From positions 43,276,278-43,340,277 of the forward strand of contig NC_088784.1 of the NCBI RefSeq assembly GCF_958450345.1: 64,000 nucleotides of DNA, given 5' to 3'. Below, one piece after another: positions 31,951-43,062 of the stretch. Source of the DNA: Calliphora vicina. Lineage: Eukaryota; Arthropoda; Insecta; Diptera; Calliphoridae. The notes under the pieces are model-generated. The model was given only the letters and a program-made list of their open reading frames with translations. It was not told the origin of the DNA and ran no database searches. Numbering within the stretch: position 1 is the first letter of the stretch; each line of letters begins with the position of its first letter. Position numbers and translations under genes: made by a program.

Positions 31951-33240
31951 TAATTAGTAATCCCGAATCCTGTGCTTCTTAAAAATCAATCCCGATTGGC
32001 CGAATAGTGATTATATATGTATGTACGTATGTATGTAGCTATCATCTATGTTTCAATAAAAAGTCTTATGTACTTTTAACAACTTATCAGAATTACAAAA
32101 AACAGTTTAATTTGTTATATACGATCAAAATAATTTTCAGGTGGCCGAATAAAACTATAATTTAAAAATTACAAATAAGACATTTGGTTAGTGCAGCGAC
32201 TATATGTATGTGCTACACACATAAATATTTACTCGTACATAATTACAACAATAATTTTTTAACAAATTACCTTCATAAATATGCAAAAGTAGCAGTCTTA
32301 TTGGGAGATACTTTTAGTTCGCAAGTACTTATCAACAAATTTGTTTAAATTTCTATTTGAAAAAACTGAAACTATAAATATTTTCACAGCCGGAAAATCA
32401 TTTGGAAATTTATGTACAACATTATTGCATATTTTATGAACAAATGAAAATCACATTAAATGCTACAAAATGTGCAACACTTACTTTGTACATTAAAGAC
32501 CAAATTTATTTTATTTTAAGAATATGAATATTATAAGCAGGGCAACCAAATAACATACTCAATTCATATCATATTTTTTACTGTTGAACCGTTCGAATTA
32601 TCTACTAAAATACGCAGTAGATATTCTCACCTTACCCGTAGGCATAATGTAATTTAAAATCAATATCTACCGGTTAATATTACTAAATTATTTTTCAAAC
32701 CATAGATAACTACTCATATGTATGTAACTACATCTTACTTTATCCCTTAGAGCAACGGTTCTCAAATGGAAGACTGAGAAGGGGACCATATTAATATTTC
32801 TATTTCTCAATTTCAATTATTTTTGTCCAATATTCACCCTTATCGTGGTTGGCGTAAACGTCTTACGCCTACGACAGTTTCGTACTAGATTAAAGAACCA
32901 GTTTGCTTTTTATCTTTAATCTAGTACGAAACTGTCGTAGGCGTATGACGTTTACGCCAACTGCGATAAGGGTGATTATTTTGATTTCTTATATTCAATT
33001 TGTTTGTTATCAATATTGATTTGAATTTCTTAATTTCAATATGTCTTTTGTCAAAAATTAATCTTGACTTTTTTTTTAAAAAATAATTATAAATTACATA
33101 CCAGGCGAATTTACTGTACAGGTGGCGTTGATATTACAACATTGTGTTTTATTGTTGCTTGAGGGGCAAATGTGTCAAAAGCCGCAAAACAAAAATAATA
33201 ATAAATTTAATAAAAAATAAAATAAAAAATTATTTTTAAA
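31951..33240. other. Noncoding stretch with isolated TE end
   Basis: No gene. GCAGGGCAACCAAATAACAT at 32537 matches the left end of the hAT element at 41929 but no right end was found. A palindromic MITE is at 32835-32974. Confidence 0.4.
32835..32974. mobile_element. 140 bp hairpin MITE
   Basis: It is almost a perfect palindrome. The arms run from CACCCTTATCGTGGTTGGCG to a small loop near 32905 and back through CGCCAACTGCGATAAGGGTG, with ACGACAGTTTCGTACTAGAT in both arms. ATT flanks each side. The termini resemble the 60772-61014 element. Confidence 0.85.
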
Positions 33241-33558
33241 ATGTTTTCCAATGACAGCTCTAACAGTAACATATCTCCAAGAAGTATTTGCTCCAGAATA
33301 TTCAAGCATAGGGGCGAAGAAGAAATGTGCGACCTGGACAGTCGAGAAACAGAGATTTTTGCTAGTTGTGACAATGATAAGAAGCCGCAAAACGGGTCGT
33401 GTTACAATGATAAACTATTTTTCCTCATCATTCTTGTACACAAAAGTAGCAAATGTGATTTTATGGGCTTTTATACGGTATGGAATCCTAGCTGTGTAAA
33501 TTTTGCACCCATTATGGCCAAAATATCGGCTGTGTACAATTTGGAAAAATTGATGTAG
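33241..33558 (+). CDS. Hypothetical 105-codon ORF, possible start of LINE ORF1
   Basis: An ATG after an A-rich leader (TTTTTAAAATG) opens MFSNDSSNSNISPRSICSR and is followed by acidic, Glu- and Asp-rich sequence. There is no domain I can name. It sits directly upstream of the R1-clade zinc-knuckle region, so it may be the N-terminal part of that element's ORF1, or an unrelated exon. Weak support. Confidence 0.25.
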   Translation: MFSNDSSNSNISPRSICSRIFKHRGEEEMCDLDSRETEIFASCDNDKKPQNGSCYNDKLFFLIILVHKSSKCDFMGFYTVWNPSCVNFAPIMAKISAVYNLEKLM

Positions 33559-33794
33559 GCCGTTTTCAAGAAATTGCTCAAAAGTATCTCATCGCGGATT
33601 GCAGTTTCTCACGAAAGAGTATCCCCCATGGCTGATACTATATATACGAAATATACTACGTCTGACGGCTACAAGTAGCAGGGAACAGAAGAGAGCATTT
33701 GTATCTCCGCCAACAGCTGACGCAAATATATTGCTCGAGAAACGAAGAATTCTAATAGGATGGACAAACTGACGTAGACGGTACATGGAGGACG

Positions 33795-34000
33795 TGAAGC
33801 GCTGCTACAAATGCTTCGAATCGGGACATATGCAATGGGACTGTAAAGGACCTGATAATAAGAGCATGGGACTGTAAATAAGATGTGCACAGAAAGGCCA
33901 CAAGATGAAATAATGCAGGAACCCCCCGAAATTCTGCATTTGCTCACAGAGCGAGGGCAGACCAACAGATCACTTGCCTGGATCCAGAAGCTGTAAACCC
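33795..34000 (+). pseudogene. R1-clade LINE ORF1 zinc-knuckle region
   Basis: It reads KRCYKCFESGHMQWDCKG, a classic CX2CX4HX4C knuckle, then CAQKGHKMK-C (second knuckle, with its first part damaged) and FCICSQSEG...TDHLPGSRSC (third). Three consecutive knuckles are typical of R1-clade nucleic-acid-binding ORF1 proteins. In-frame stops and frame changes interrupt it. Confidence 0.65.
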
Positions 34001-34184
34001 CCCAAAATAGCTCGAAATGAGGTTTTTGCAAGCCAACATGTATAGAGGAAAAGTGGCACATGCTCTCCTGCCACAGATCGCAAAGAAGCACGATGCAGTC
34101 ATGATTATTATTAGTGAACAGTACGCAAAAATGAGAAATGGGCTATGGCTCGAAGATGATTCTGAAACCGCCGCAATATGAATC

Positions 34185-35570
34185 CCCTGTTCCGGACAGG
34201 TACATATAGAAAACAGCGGAAAGGGACAGATTGGAAACCTCACTTTAGTAAGCTGCTATCTCACTCCAAGTGATAGTATTGACTCCTTCCAAGAGAAACT
34301 CGACAGGATCGAAGACTTTGTAAGATTTGAAGGTGGTGATCTTATAGTAGCAGGCGATTTTAACTCACGTGCAATCGAATGGGGAATGAAGACTACTAAT
34401 TCGAGGGGTAGAAGAATACTGCATATGATTTCAAGAGCTCCACTGACGATCGCAAATATTGGTACTGCTGCAACTTTCAGGCGTCCTGGATGTGAATACA
34501 CTATTCCAGATGTAACCTTTGTATCCGAGAGAATGGCCCACAAAGTTAAAGAATGGAGAGTACTAGAAATATACACAGCCTGCGATCATCAGTATACATA
34601 TATCATTCTGCCTTAGAACTACCGAAGACACTCAAGCAAGGAAGCCTGGAGGGACAACCCAAAGCTTGACACGGCGATACTCCTTCACGACATCGACATA
34701 CATGTTGGAGAACACACAAAAGAAATGAACGCAAGACCTGTAGTGAAACACACCATGTCTGCAATTGCGAGATGTTGCAATAAGGCAATGCCCAAAAGAA
34801 ATAAGGCCCCTAAATGGAAACCAGTATACTGGTGGAACGCCTCGATCGAAGAATCTAGACGAAACTGCATCAAATCGAGAAAAAGATACACCAGAGCCAG
34901 ACGCAGGGGTGACTCAGAATTGGAACAAAATGCACATAAAGAGGCCAAAAAACAGCTGCATAACTGCATACACAAAAGTAAGAAAGACAAATGGGAAGAG
35001 CTGAGAACCGATATAAACAAGAATCCATGGGGTCTCGGATATAAAATTGTGATTAAGAACCTGGGAATGAGGAATGCAGTTGAAAATATGGATGAGGTCA
35101 CAATGGAAAACATCGTGAACACTTTATTCCCAAAGCATGACATTAGAATAGGCGGCACGGAAACAGAATCTGGTATTGATATTCCCTTGTTCACCACCGA
35201 AGAATTACAATCAGCTGCTCGCAGCCTTAAAAATAGGAAGGCACCCGGCCCTGATGGCATTTCCGCAGAGGCCATTAAAGAGATAGCAGCGAACCGTCCC
35301 GGGATATTACTACGGATGTACAACAGATGCTTAACTGAGGAAATATTTCCAGATGTCTGGAAAAAACAAAAACAACTGGCCATGCTCAAAACGGAACTGT
35401 TGGTACTATCCAGAAGAGACATTCCAATCGAGGTAGATATGCATGTAGGCGATCTTGTCATCCCCACGAAGCCATCGATCAAATACCTTGGCGTTAGACT
35501 GGACTCGAAGCTAACCTATACAAAGCAGATTGAATATGCAACATCAAATGCAGGAGAAAACTACTTATGG
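34185..35570 (+). pseudogene. R1-clade LINE endonuclease and partial reverse transcriptase
   Basis: Endonuclease motifs LTLVSCYLTPSDSIDSF, LIVAGDFNSRAIEWGM and TIPDVTFVSERMAH are present, but the terminal SDH reads CDHQ, so a catalytic Ser is changed. A stop at about 34614 interrupts the frame. From 34725 the frame runs through VYWWNASIEESRRNC and LKNRKAPGPDGISAEAI (start of RT), then after DVWKKQKQLA it skips to the region after the active site, a deletion of very roughly 250 residues. It cannot encode an active polymerase. Confidence 0.8.
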
Positions 35571-36215
35571 AGGCCAGTAATAGTATATTACTATATGGAT
35601 CTGAAATCTGGGCCTCCACTTTGACGACCCAGACTAGAGCGAGAAAACTACTTTATGTGCAGAGAACAGAAGCTCTACGGGTGACGTCAGCATACCGTAC
35701 AGTGTCTACACAAGCTGTCTTAACAATAGCTGGAATGATACCCATAGATCTTTAGGCAATAGAGCACCAGATGATTTTCAACGCCAAGCAAAACACGGCT
35801 CAAGTGCAAGATGAAGCGACTATACGGCAGGACATTTTACAAAAATGGCAACTCCGATGAACTGATCACTGATCTGAACACGTGGCTAAACGGGAGAAGT
35901 GGTGAAGTAAATTACTACATAACCCAGATGTTATCCGGGCATGGGTACTTCCGAAAGTACCTCTACCCTATGGGAAAATGCAGTTCACCATTCTGCATTT
36001 ACGAAGATGAAGAAGTTTTAGATGACGCCGAACATACCTTTTTTATCTGCCGACACTGGGCCGAGCGCCATATTAGGCTCGAAGAAGTTATCAGTGCCAT
36101 AGCAACAAACATCATACAAAAAATGTTAAACGATAAAAGTTGCTGGAATGCAGTAAAGAGTTTTGTAGAACATGTCCTCCGTGAAAAGAAAGTGGACATA
36201 GACGCAGTGGCGTGA
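35571..36215 (+). pseudogene. R1-clade LINE ORF2 C-terminal region
   Basis: In one frame ILLYGSEIWASTL and RKLLYVQRTEALRVTSAYRT continue the RT C-terminus up to a stop at about 35755. In the frame from 35811 the stretch YYITQMLSGHGYFRKYL, then GKCSSPFCIYEDE and DDAEHTFFICRHW, is the conserved C-terminal Cys/His (CCHC) motif of R1-clade ORF2. The end EKKVDIDAVA is followed by a stop at 36213. At least two frameshifts separate the pieces. Confidence 0.75.
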
Positions 36216-36593
36216 AAAGCGGAGCCCGGACGCGTATACAAAGTATTGATGTGGTAAACTATTGTTTTCGTGAGTTAGCTATTCGCAAATAAAAAATAAA
36301 TTCACTGTTTATGCGGCAAATTTTTCTAATTGCAATATTTTTATTTGCGAATAAGCCTTGCGTATAAACGTAGTAATGTTGTTTTTAATTTGATCCGTAC
36401 TATACAATTTTTTTAAAAATGCATGTAAAACCACTGCTATAAAATGAGTGAGTTTTTATGTAAAATTACGGAAAATGCTTAAATTTCGGCACCATATGTT
36501 TTTAAAAAATAATTACATATTTAGCATTTTAAACGAGGAAATGGAAAGCTAAAAGTCTTTACAATTGAATTTATATTAAAAAACAACTAAGAA

Positions 36594-37560
36594 AATATAG
36601 TCGGTCAAGCCCGACCATATGATATGCTACACCAAGTATATGATTATAAACAGGATTCTTTTAAAATTTATATGGGAGCTATGCATAATTACGGATCGAT
36701 CATCATAAAATTTAATAACATGATTTCTATATATGTATATATCATCAGAAAATTTGGTGGTCTGTTTTCTATTGAAACTTATTTTATTAGCTTTTATTAG
36801 AATACAAACATATTTCAGAGATTTATGCTGATCTATGGGAAATTATGGATCGATCGGTACTAAATTTGATAGTGCGAGTTCTGCTTATATAAAACTTATA
36901 TGTGCTGAATTTGGTTTGGATATACATATTTATTAGAACTTAACTTCGCATATACACAAGCTTCATTCGTCCAAAAATCCACATATGGACCGTGTTCAAA
37001 GAAGGGCGATTGATCTTATAGGTGATGAAAGTGTTACCCGGTTTATCGATAGTTTAGAACATCGTCGGAATGTAGGCAGCTTATCTTTATTTTACAGATA
37101 TAATCACGGGTGTTGTTCAGTAGACATAAGTAATCTCATACATAATACGCGCACTTTCATTCGGAGCACACGACTATCACACATATCGCACCCATTTGCT
37201 ATTAATTTGAGTAACGACCGCACGACACATTATAGGGAAAACTCATTTTTTGGTCGAACCATGCATATGTGGAATCTACTGCTTGCCAACGTATTTCCGG
37301 CGGAATATAATATTTATCAATTCACGTCAACAAGCACTACTCCCTCTTTCCTCCTTCTCACAACTTTATTTCCTAACACTTTATTTCCTAAATTAGTGTT
37401 GGTTATACAAAAAAAAAAAAAAAAATGTTTGTATACACATAAAATTCAATTTCATATAGACAAAAACTTCGACCTAATTTCATGGTGATCGGTCAATAAT
37501 TGGTCATAGCTCTCATATAAGGCCCACTTCGAAAATCACTCAAGAATATAAATTATTGAA
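36594..37560. repeat. Family A repeat pieces flanking a LINE tail
   Basis: The left piece 36594-36965 starts AGAAAATATAGTCGGTCAAG CCCGACC on the plus strand. The right piece 37426-37560 is minus-oriented and contains TGGTCATAGCTCTCATATAA GGCCCACTTC. A LINE tail lies between them. The opposite orientations suggest two copies or an inversion. Confidence 0.55.
36970..37425 (+). pseudogene. 5'-truncated LINE: RT C-terminal tail plus poly(A)
   Basis: The frame from 36985 reads MDRVQRRAIDLIGDE, then LEHRRNVGSLSLFYRYNHG, RSTRLSHISHPFAI and SFFGRTMHMWNLLLANVFP. This is the conserved far C-terminus of several arthropod non-LTR reverse transcriptase proteins. A short 3' region and a 17-base A run (to 37425) follow. 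No catalytic domain remains. The clade was not assigned. Confidence 0.65.
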
Positions 37561-38541
37561 ATTTTAAAAGAAAAAAATTAAAAACTTGAGAAAAAAATTG
37601 GGTTTATTTTGAAAATTGGTATTGGTGCGTGATGTTTTTGATTCCAATTGAATTAAAAAAAATATTTTCATTACTTGTACAACATTAGCCACCACGTGGT
37701 GGTAAAAATTTGGACAAAATTAGTTATGTATCTATATCCCTAATAAACATATGCTTAAATTTGAAAATTAGATAGAATGTAGGTAACAACAGTAACAACA
37801 ATTATTAAATGGTTTTTCTTTTATGGTATTTTGTATAGAGTAACTTTTCAGAGAAATGCAAATACAAATATTGCAATTAATTTCCTAAATTAAGTTTAAT
37901 AATTTTATTTTAAGTAAATGCTGGATGAGCAATTATCTGCGTACACCAATAATTTTGTTGTATCAGAAAATCATTTGTTTCATACATTATTTGTTTTCTA
38001 AAAAGATAAATCTTTGGTGAACCGACAAAATGGTTTTTTATAAACAATTTATTTTAAGATCGGTCCCACTGTGCACTGTAGACTTTGTGTTTGCCTTTTT
38101 TGGCGTCACTAATTCAAAACACATTTCATTTCCCATTTAAAATGCTAGTTCGCACAACAAACATTTCCGATTTGAAAACAAATCTTCAAATCATTGACGT
38201 TGCTAAATATTTTTTGTATGATGTGGGTGTGGGTGGGGTTTGAGTGCAATAAAATGTAAGATGTTAAGACACCTAAAATGATATCTTTGTTTTTTAATAT
38301 CACTTATATCGTACTTGTTAAGAAGTTAGGGGTAGGATAATAACGATAATTGTATATTCTATGATTTATGGACCTATAAATAACTTTGGTTACATTTACC
38401 GTCTTAAAATGGCTGGACCTGACATACGCCAATGCTTATGCTCCTCTACATACATACATAATATGTATACATATATATACATATGTATATTTAGAATTCA
38501 GTGTGATCTTTTATTGAAAATTATGAATACATATTTATATA
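37561..38541. other. Noncoding stretch
   Basis: AT-rich with no gene recognised. It ends in a TATACATATGTATA-type simple tract near 38465. Confidence 0.4.
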
Positions 38542-38726
38542 CATGATACAATAATTGTAGAAGGTAGAATCACTAGGGAGAGTTTTCAATATTTAGCCCT
38601 ATAACGTCAAACTTTGATTTTGATTTTTTTTTCATATTTTTTCATATTTTCTTTTGTTTGACGTTACAAGAAATGTATAATTGAGAATTTATTTTTTACT
38701 GAGTGTACCTTATGTTGTTGTATCAT
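38542..38726. mobile_element. 185 bp MITE, copy 2
   Basis: This copy matches 18059-18242 with few differences. Ends are CATGATACAATAATTG and GTTGTTGTATCATG. Confidence 0.75.
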
Positions 38727-40893
38727 GATTTATAATCATATTTATGTATCCCAGCAAACACGGCAATATTCCAAACATAAACAATGTGAGCCACTCTACT
38801 GTATATGGTTTCAATAAATAATTTAATTAAATATTGAAAAATGATGACAAGTAATAAATTGATATTAAGACGATTAAGACAATGGAGAATAAATTATTGA
38901 TTACGATTCCAAGGTTAAGCCGTCTGTATTTAAAACATACCTTACATACCTCAAAAGCAAAGTTGACTACCGATTCGAAACGCCTAAAAAGTAATTGTAA
39001 TGCTAGTTTTGAATTGCAAGAAATCCGACCAAGAGTTATGAAGTGCTATATTTACTATCATTTATTTTGTTATCGGTTCCACTGTATGATGTTATTTCGA
39101 GCTAATCTTATATTTACATAATTTTGATTTCTAAAAACTAATTTACTTTGATCCTATTCCTATCAAACAAATTACAGTCCTTGTTCATCATATTATATAC
39201 ATTTTTATAATTCTGCCATCATTATTAAATGTGTCACCATTGATAATGAAACTGTGTATTAAACTGCTGGATACATCATGTTTATCCCCAACAATAATAA
39301 GAAAGAAATAAACAATTATTGTCTTCATAATCGTCATAATCATCGCTTTTAAGTGCTTCTATACTCGCACATCCAAATCCCAATGGGACGACTGACGGAT
39401 CGTGGGCTATTTTACATACATAAATAAACACAAACTCTTGAATAAAGTGTCGTTTGTTCCTTTTTTTAAGTATTTTCGGTTTTTGTTTAGAATTTCATTT
39501 GTACTACTACTACTGTATGCGAAAGTATATATTTATGAAAGAGGCCCACTTGTGTCAGTTTGAAACTGTTACTATGTAATCGTATGTTTATTTTTTAAAT
39601 TCAATTTTGAATACATACTCGAAATGTGACATTGAGTGTTAAGTGATACATAAGAACTAACTAAACATTTTAAATAATTATGAGATAAATTATTAACACA
39701 TAAAAATTCACAGTCACAAACATGATAAAACTCAAGTTTATTAGGTTTCATATATGAAAACGAAGTAGTGTTATACTTAAACCCCTTGGTGCATAATTAT
39801 GGTTTTATTGTTTGTCACTCTGAAATACAACATATGCTACTATATATTTTTAATTTCCGCATATCCCTCACTAACATCGAATATTACCTACTATTACAAT
39901 AATATTACAAGGCTGTGGTATCCACAATCGTACAGTGTCATATTATTTCGTATATGATCATAATGTTACTAATGTGTAGCATTATAATATATCATAAAAT
40001 GATCCTACTTAACCATAATAAATTCCCTTGTTGTAGTTCGACTATAATATGATTGATCCCAACCATAATATGGTTATATAAAAATATGATGGGCGATATG
40101 ATCATATTACAGTTGTAGTTTTACAATAATAATATTATATTTATATGTGTGATTCCAAACATAACATGGTAACATACTAGGATATATGATTATATCGTGG
40201 CTGTAGTCCAATCATAATGATATTGTAATAGCTTCATAATCACGATGTAGAAAAATCAAACAAAACCAAAATATTAAGTCAATGTTTGAATTTCACTATT
40301 TATTATTTATTTTTAAAATAGCACAATATCACTATATAAATTCCACTAATAAAATAAAAATAAATACAATTGGTCAATTCAAAAGGACTCATATCAGTCA
40401 TATTGTCATAATGTCCTAATATATCAAGACTCGGCAAATCGGCTTAACCGACTCTTAGGCATTCGGTGCAGGTATCTGCTGGTTGGTTAAGATAACAAAA
40501 TAAACATAGCAACAGAGAAGTATTATTTTAGGAAATTTTTTGTTTGAAAAGCAATATTAGGACATTATTACAATATGACATGATAAGAGACCTTGTGAAT
40601 TGACCAAATATGTATTTTAATTTCACTATTTATTTATAAGAATATATTTTGTTACTTATGTTTTTATTAGGGTTAATAATCGAATAATTATTCGAATAAT
40701 CGAAAAATTTCATACAAATAATTCGAATTAAAATAATTGATTTAATTTATAATTTTTTGCACAATTTTCTATAGTTTTAAACAAGTAATAATGTCTTTGC
40801 TGTAGTCTAAACTGTGAAGCAAAGAAATTATATTGATAATTTTTGTTTTGAGAGATATTGAAAAATAATAATATAGTTAAAGTAGATCTTTCA
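38727..40893. other. Noncoding stretch with diffuse repeats
   Basis: No supported gene; an 80-codon frame at 38882-39121 has no motif. Between 39915 and 40250 phrases like CCAACCATAATATGGTTATA and CCAAACATAACATGGTAACA recur at roughly 60-130 bp, suggesting an eroded repeat; similar words appear near 38770 and 48880. Confidence 0.35.
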
Positions 40894-40901
40894 GTAACTG
40901 T

Positions 40902-41673
40902 TAGGGTATTCAATTAATCAGGTTTCTGGTTTAATCGGTTAATCGAGCAAATAATCTATTCGGTTAATAATCGGTTAATTTAAAATTATTCGATTAACCG
41001 AATAATTTCTATTTTAATTTTAAATTGAAAATACAACAACGAATTTTGTGTACAAATACATAAAAAAAAAAAAAACATAACAATTCAACCAAAAAATAAT
41101 AGCAAATATGGTATTTGAGATCCTTTTTGTATACACATGTGAGTTTTTTTTTTTGAAAACTTCTGAAATAATCTTTTAAAAAAACATCATAATTTAAATG
41201 TTTTCCTTTAAAACTATTTTTTTCTTTAGATTTAATAAAACTTGACTTGAAAAAAACTCTCTCGCTGATATATTGTTGGAGAAATCGAAATCATGATAAA
41301 GAATATCCAATATATCAGTTCTTTATTTAGTTATACCATTGGAGTCCTTTTTGGATTGTTTTAGATATTGTATACTTTTAATAGTTTCGTTAAGTAAATA
41401 CAAAGTTTCAAATACATGTAAATTAAATATGTCTGTTTTTATACTCACTAAACATGTTTCTTGAATGTTCGAAATTTTAATTTGAAACGGAAAAATAAAT
41501 ACAAACAAATATGATAAAAAACTAATGTGCTAAAAAAAAGAAATTTCGGTTAATCGACACAAATTAATCGGTTTATTTGTTATTCGAAAATCGGCAATTT
41601 TAAATTATTCGAACAGTTACCCGTCAAAAATTAATCATTTAACCGATTAACGGTTAATCGATTGAATACCCTA
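40902..41673. mobile_element. hAT-type nonautonomous element (TAGGGTATTC ends)
   Basis: Inverted ends TAGGGTATTCAATTAATC and GATTGAATACCCTA are flanked by an exact 8 bp duplication, GTAACTGT (40894-40901 and 41674-41681). Subterminal arrays of TTAATCGGTTAATCG-type motifs occupy both ends. It has 772 bp and no transposase. A degraded relative is at 6985-8832. Confidence 0.85.
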
Positions 41674-42407
41674 GTAACTGTAGGTAAATGGTTCGATAGA
41701 ACCATCTACAAATACATATATGGGGCATTTCACGTCAAGTGAACCAACTTTTGAAATCGATGTCTTCCGATCGCGATGAAACCAAAACTAACACCAATGT
41801 TAGTTCTATTGGATAGTAATTCGGACACCATTTTTCAACAAGATCGGTCAAGAACTCTCTGAGTTATAGGAGGTCAAAATTTGACATTTTGGCCAAACAG
41901 GTGTTTTTTTATCCATATAACTTATTACCAGGGCAACCAAAATTATGCAATATCATATTTTTTGCTGTGCGTCGTATAAACGTATGAGTTAGTTATTTAT
42001 CCGTTTCAGACAATTTTAAGAATTTTGCCATCGATTTGTTAGTGCATATTTTTGCATATTTTGCTCTTTACAGCATATTTTATCATATTTTGCTTTTTAT
42101 AGCATATTTAGCTCATAACTGCATATTTTTGTTGCATATTTTCTTTTTTTAATTATTTTGTTTTCTTAATATAATTTTATTGTTTGCATTGTAATTTTTC
42201 ATTTCTATATTTTACTATTTTTCAGGGTCCAATGATAATTGGCCTAAGTTACTTAAAGAAAAAATTAGAATACGCATAATCGCCTTATCTTCATTGAATT
42301 TTGGTGGATTTAAGGGAGCTTAATTTCCGTATATTTGAAATAAATTAAAAAAATACAAACACAAATATCAACATTTAACAAATAATAAAAAATACGTAAA
42401 AAATGTA

Positions 42408-42695
42408 CCCAGTAAGCACCAAAGTCCCAAAAATTCAAGCACTTGAACATTTTGTTATAATTTGACTTGAATGTAAAAATAATTATGTTTTAAACTTGAA
42501 AAATATTTGAAAAATTAAATATTTTTCAAACAAAAAACATATGGCTTAAATTTATATTTCCTTTTTACTGGATAATGATATTGAGATAAAGTGTAATACA
42601 ACTGCAATTCAATTGTAATTCAATTGCTTGACTATAATTAAAGGCTTGAATTACACTTGCATTCAACTTGAATTCCAGCAAAAATGCTTATTGGG
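42408..42695 (+). mobile_element. 288 bp MITE nested in the hAT element
   Basis: Imperfect inverted ends CCCAGTAAGCA and TGCTTATTGGG are flanked by TA. A diverged copy is at 19906-20143. The interior is rich in TTCAAG and CTTGAA words. The TA target suggests Tc1/mariner mobilisation. Confidence 0.65.
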
Positions 42696-42967
42696 TAAAT
42701 AAAATTTCAAAATTGTATGTATTATGGACAATTTCTTAACAAAATTTTGGATACATTTTCAAAATACAAAAAAAAAACTTAAGTTTGCTTTAGAAAGTTA
42801 TGGTTAGGCATTGACAGTTTACCATTAATATAAAATTATTAAACAAATGTTCAGAATATTAAGATCTATTGAAAACCTCGCATTCATTGTTCGTTGATAG
42901 ATTTACACAAATTCTAACGAAGATATTAGATAGATAGAGGAAACAATGCTAAGCGTTTTGCTTGTCT

Positions 42968-43062
42968 GCTGATACAGCCAGAGTCTCTGACAGGAATCGA
43001 ACTCGCAACTCTCAGATTGATAGTCCAGCACACTATCTTCTAGTACATCGGGTCACCCATTT
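42968..43062 (-). repeat. tRNA-like segment, probable SINE head or tRNA pseudogene
   Basis: The minus strand reads GGGTGACCCGATGTACTAGA, then AGTGTGCTGGACTATCAATC and GCGAGTTCGATTCCTGTCAG. GAGTTCGATTCC is a near-consensus RNA polymerase III B box, and the spacing to a weak A box fits tRNA-derived DNA. The acceptor stem does not pair well, so this is not a working tRNA gene. No SINE body or poly(A) was defined. Confidence 0.4.

Larger units (their letters stand above)
33560..36235 (+). mobile_element. R1-clade LINE, internally deleted and frameshifted
   Basis: The order on the plus strand is ORF1 with CCHC zinc knuckles (33795-34000), endonuclease (34185-34620), linker and the N-terminal part of RT (34725-35390), then a jump to the post-catalytic RT region (KTELLVLSRRDIP, IKYLGVRLDSKLTY), and a C-terminal CCHC-type domain (35811-36215). 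The palm with the FADD motif is missing. No poly(A) or target duplication was identified, so the ends are approximate. Confidence 0.75.

Noticed and set aside
33669..34576. Minus-strand frames of 99-140 codons
   Set aside because: They are shadows of the plus-strand LINE ORF1 and endonuclease; Cys/Ser-rich composition comes from the complement of that coding sequence.
34685..35482. 265-codon minus-strand frame
   Set aside because: It is antisense to the R1-clade RT/linker reading, which has clear motifs on the plus strand.
38882..39121. 79-codon plus-strand frame starting MENKLL
   Set aside because: No domain, signal or conserved pattern; isolated in noncoding sequence.
42968..43062. Functional tRNA gene
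   Set aside because: A B box is present but the acceptor stem does not pair and the anticodon arm is poor; kept only as a tRNA-like repeat.
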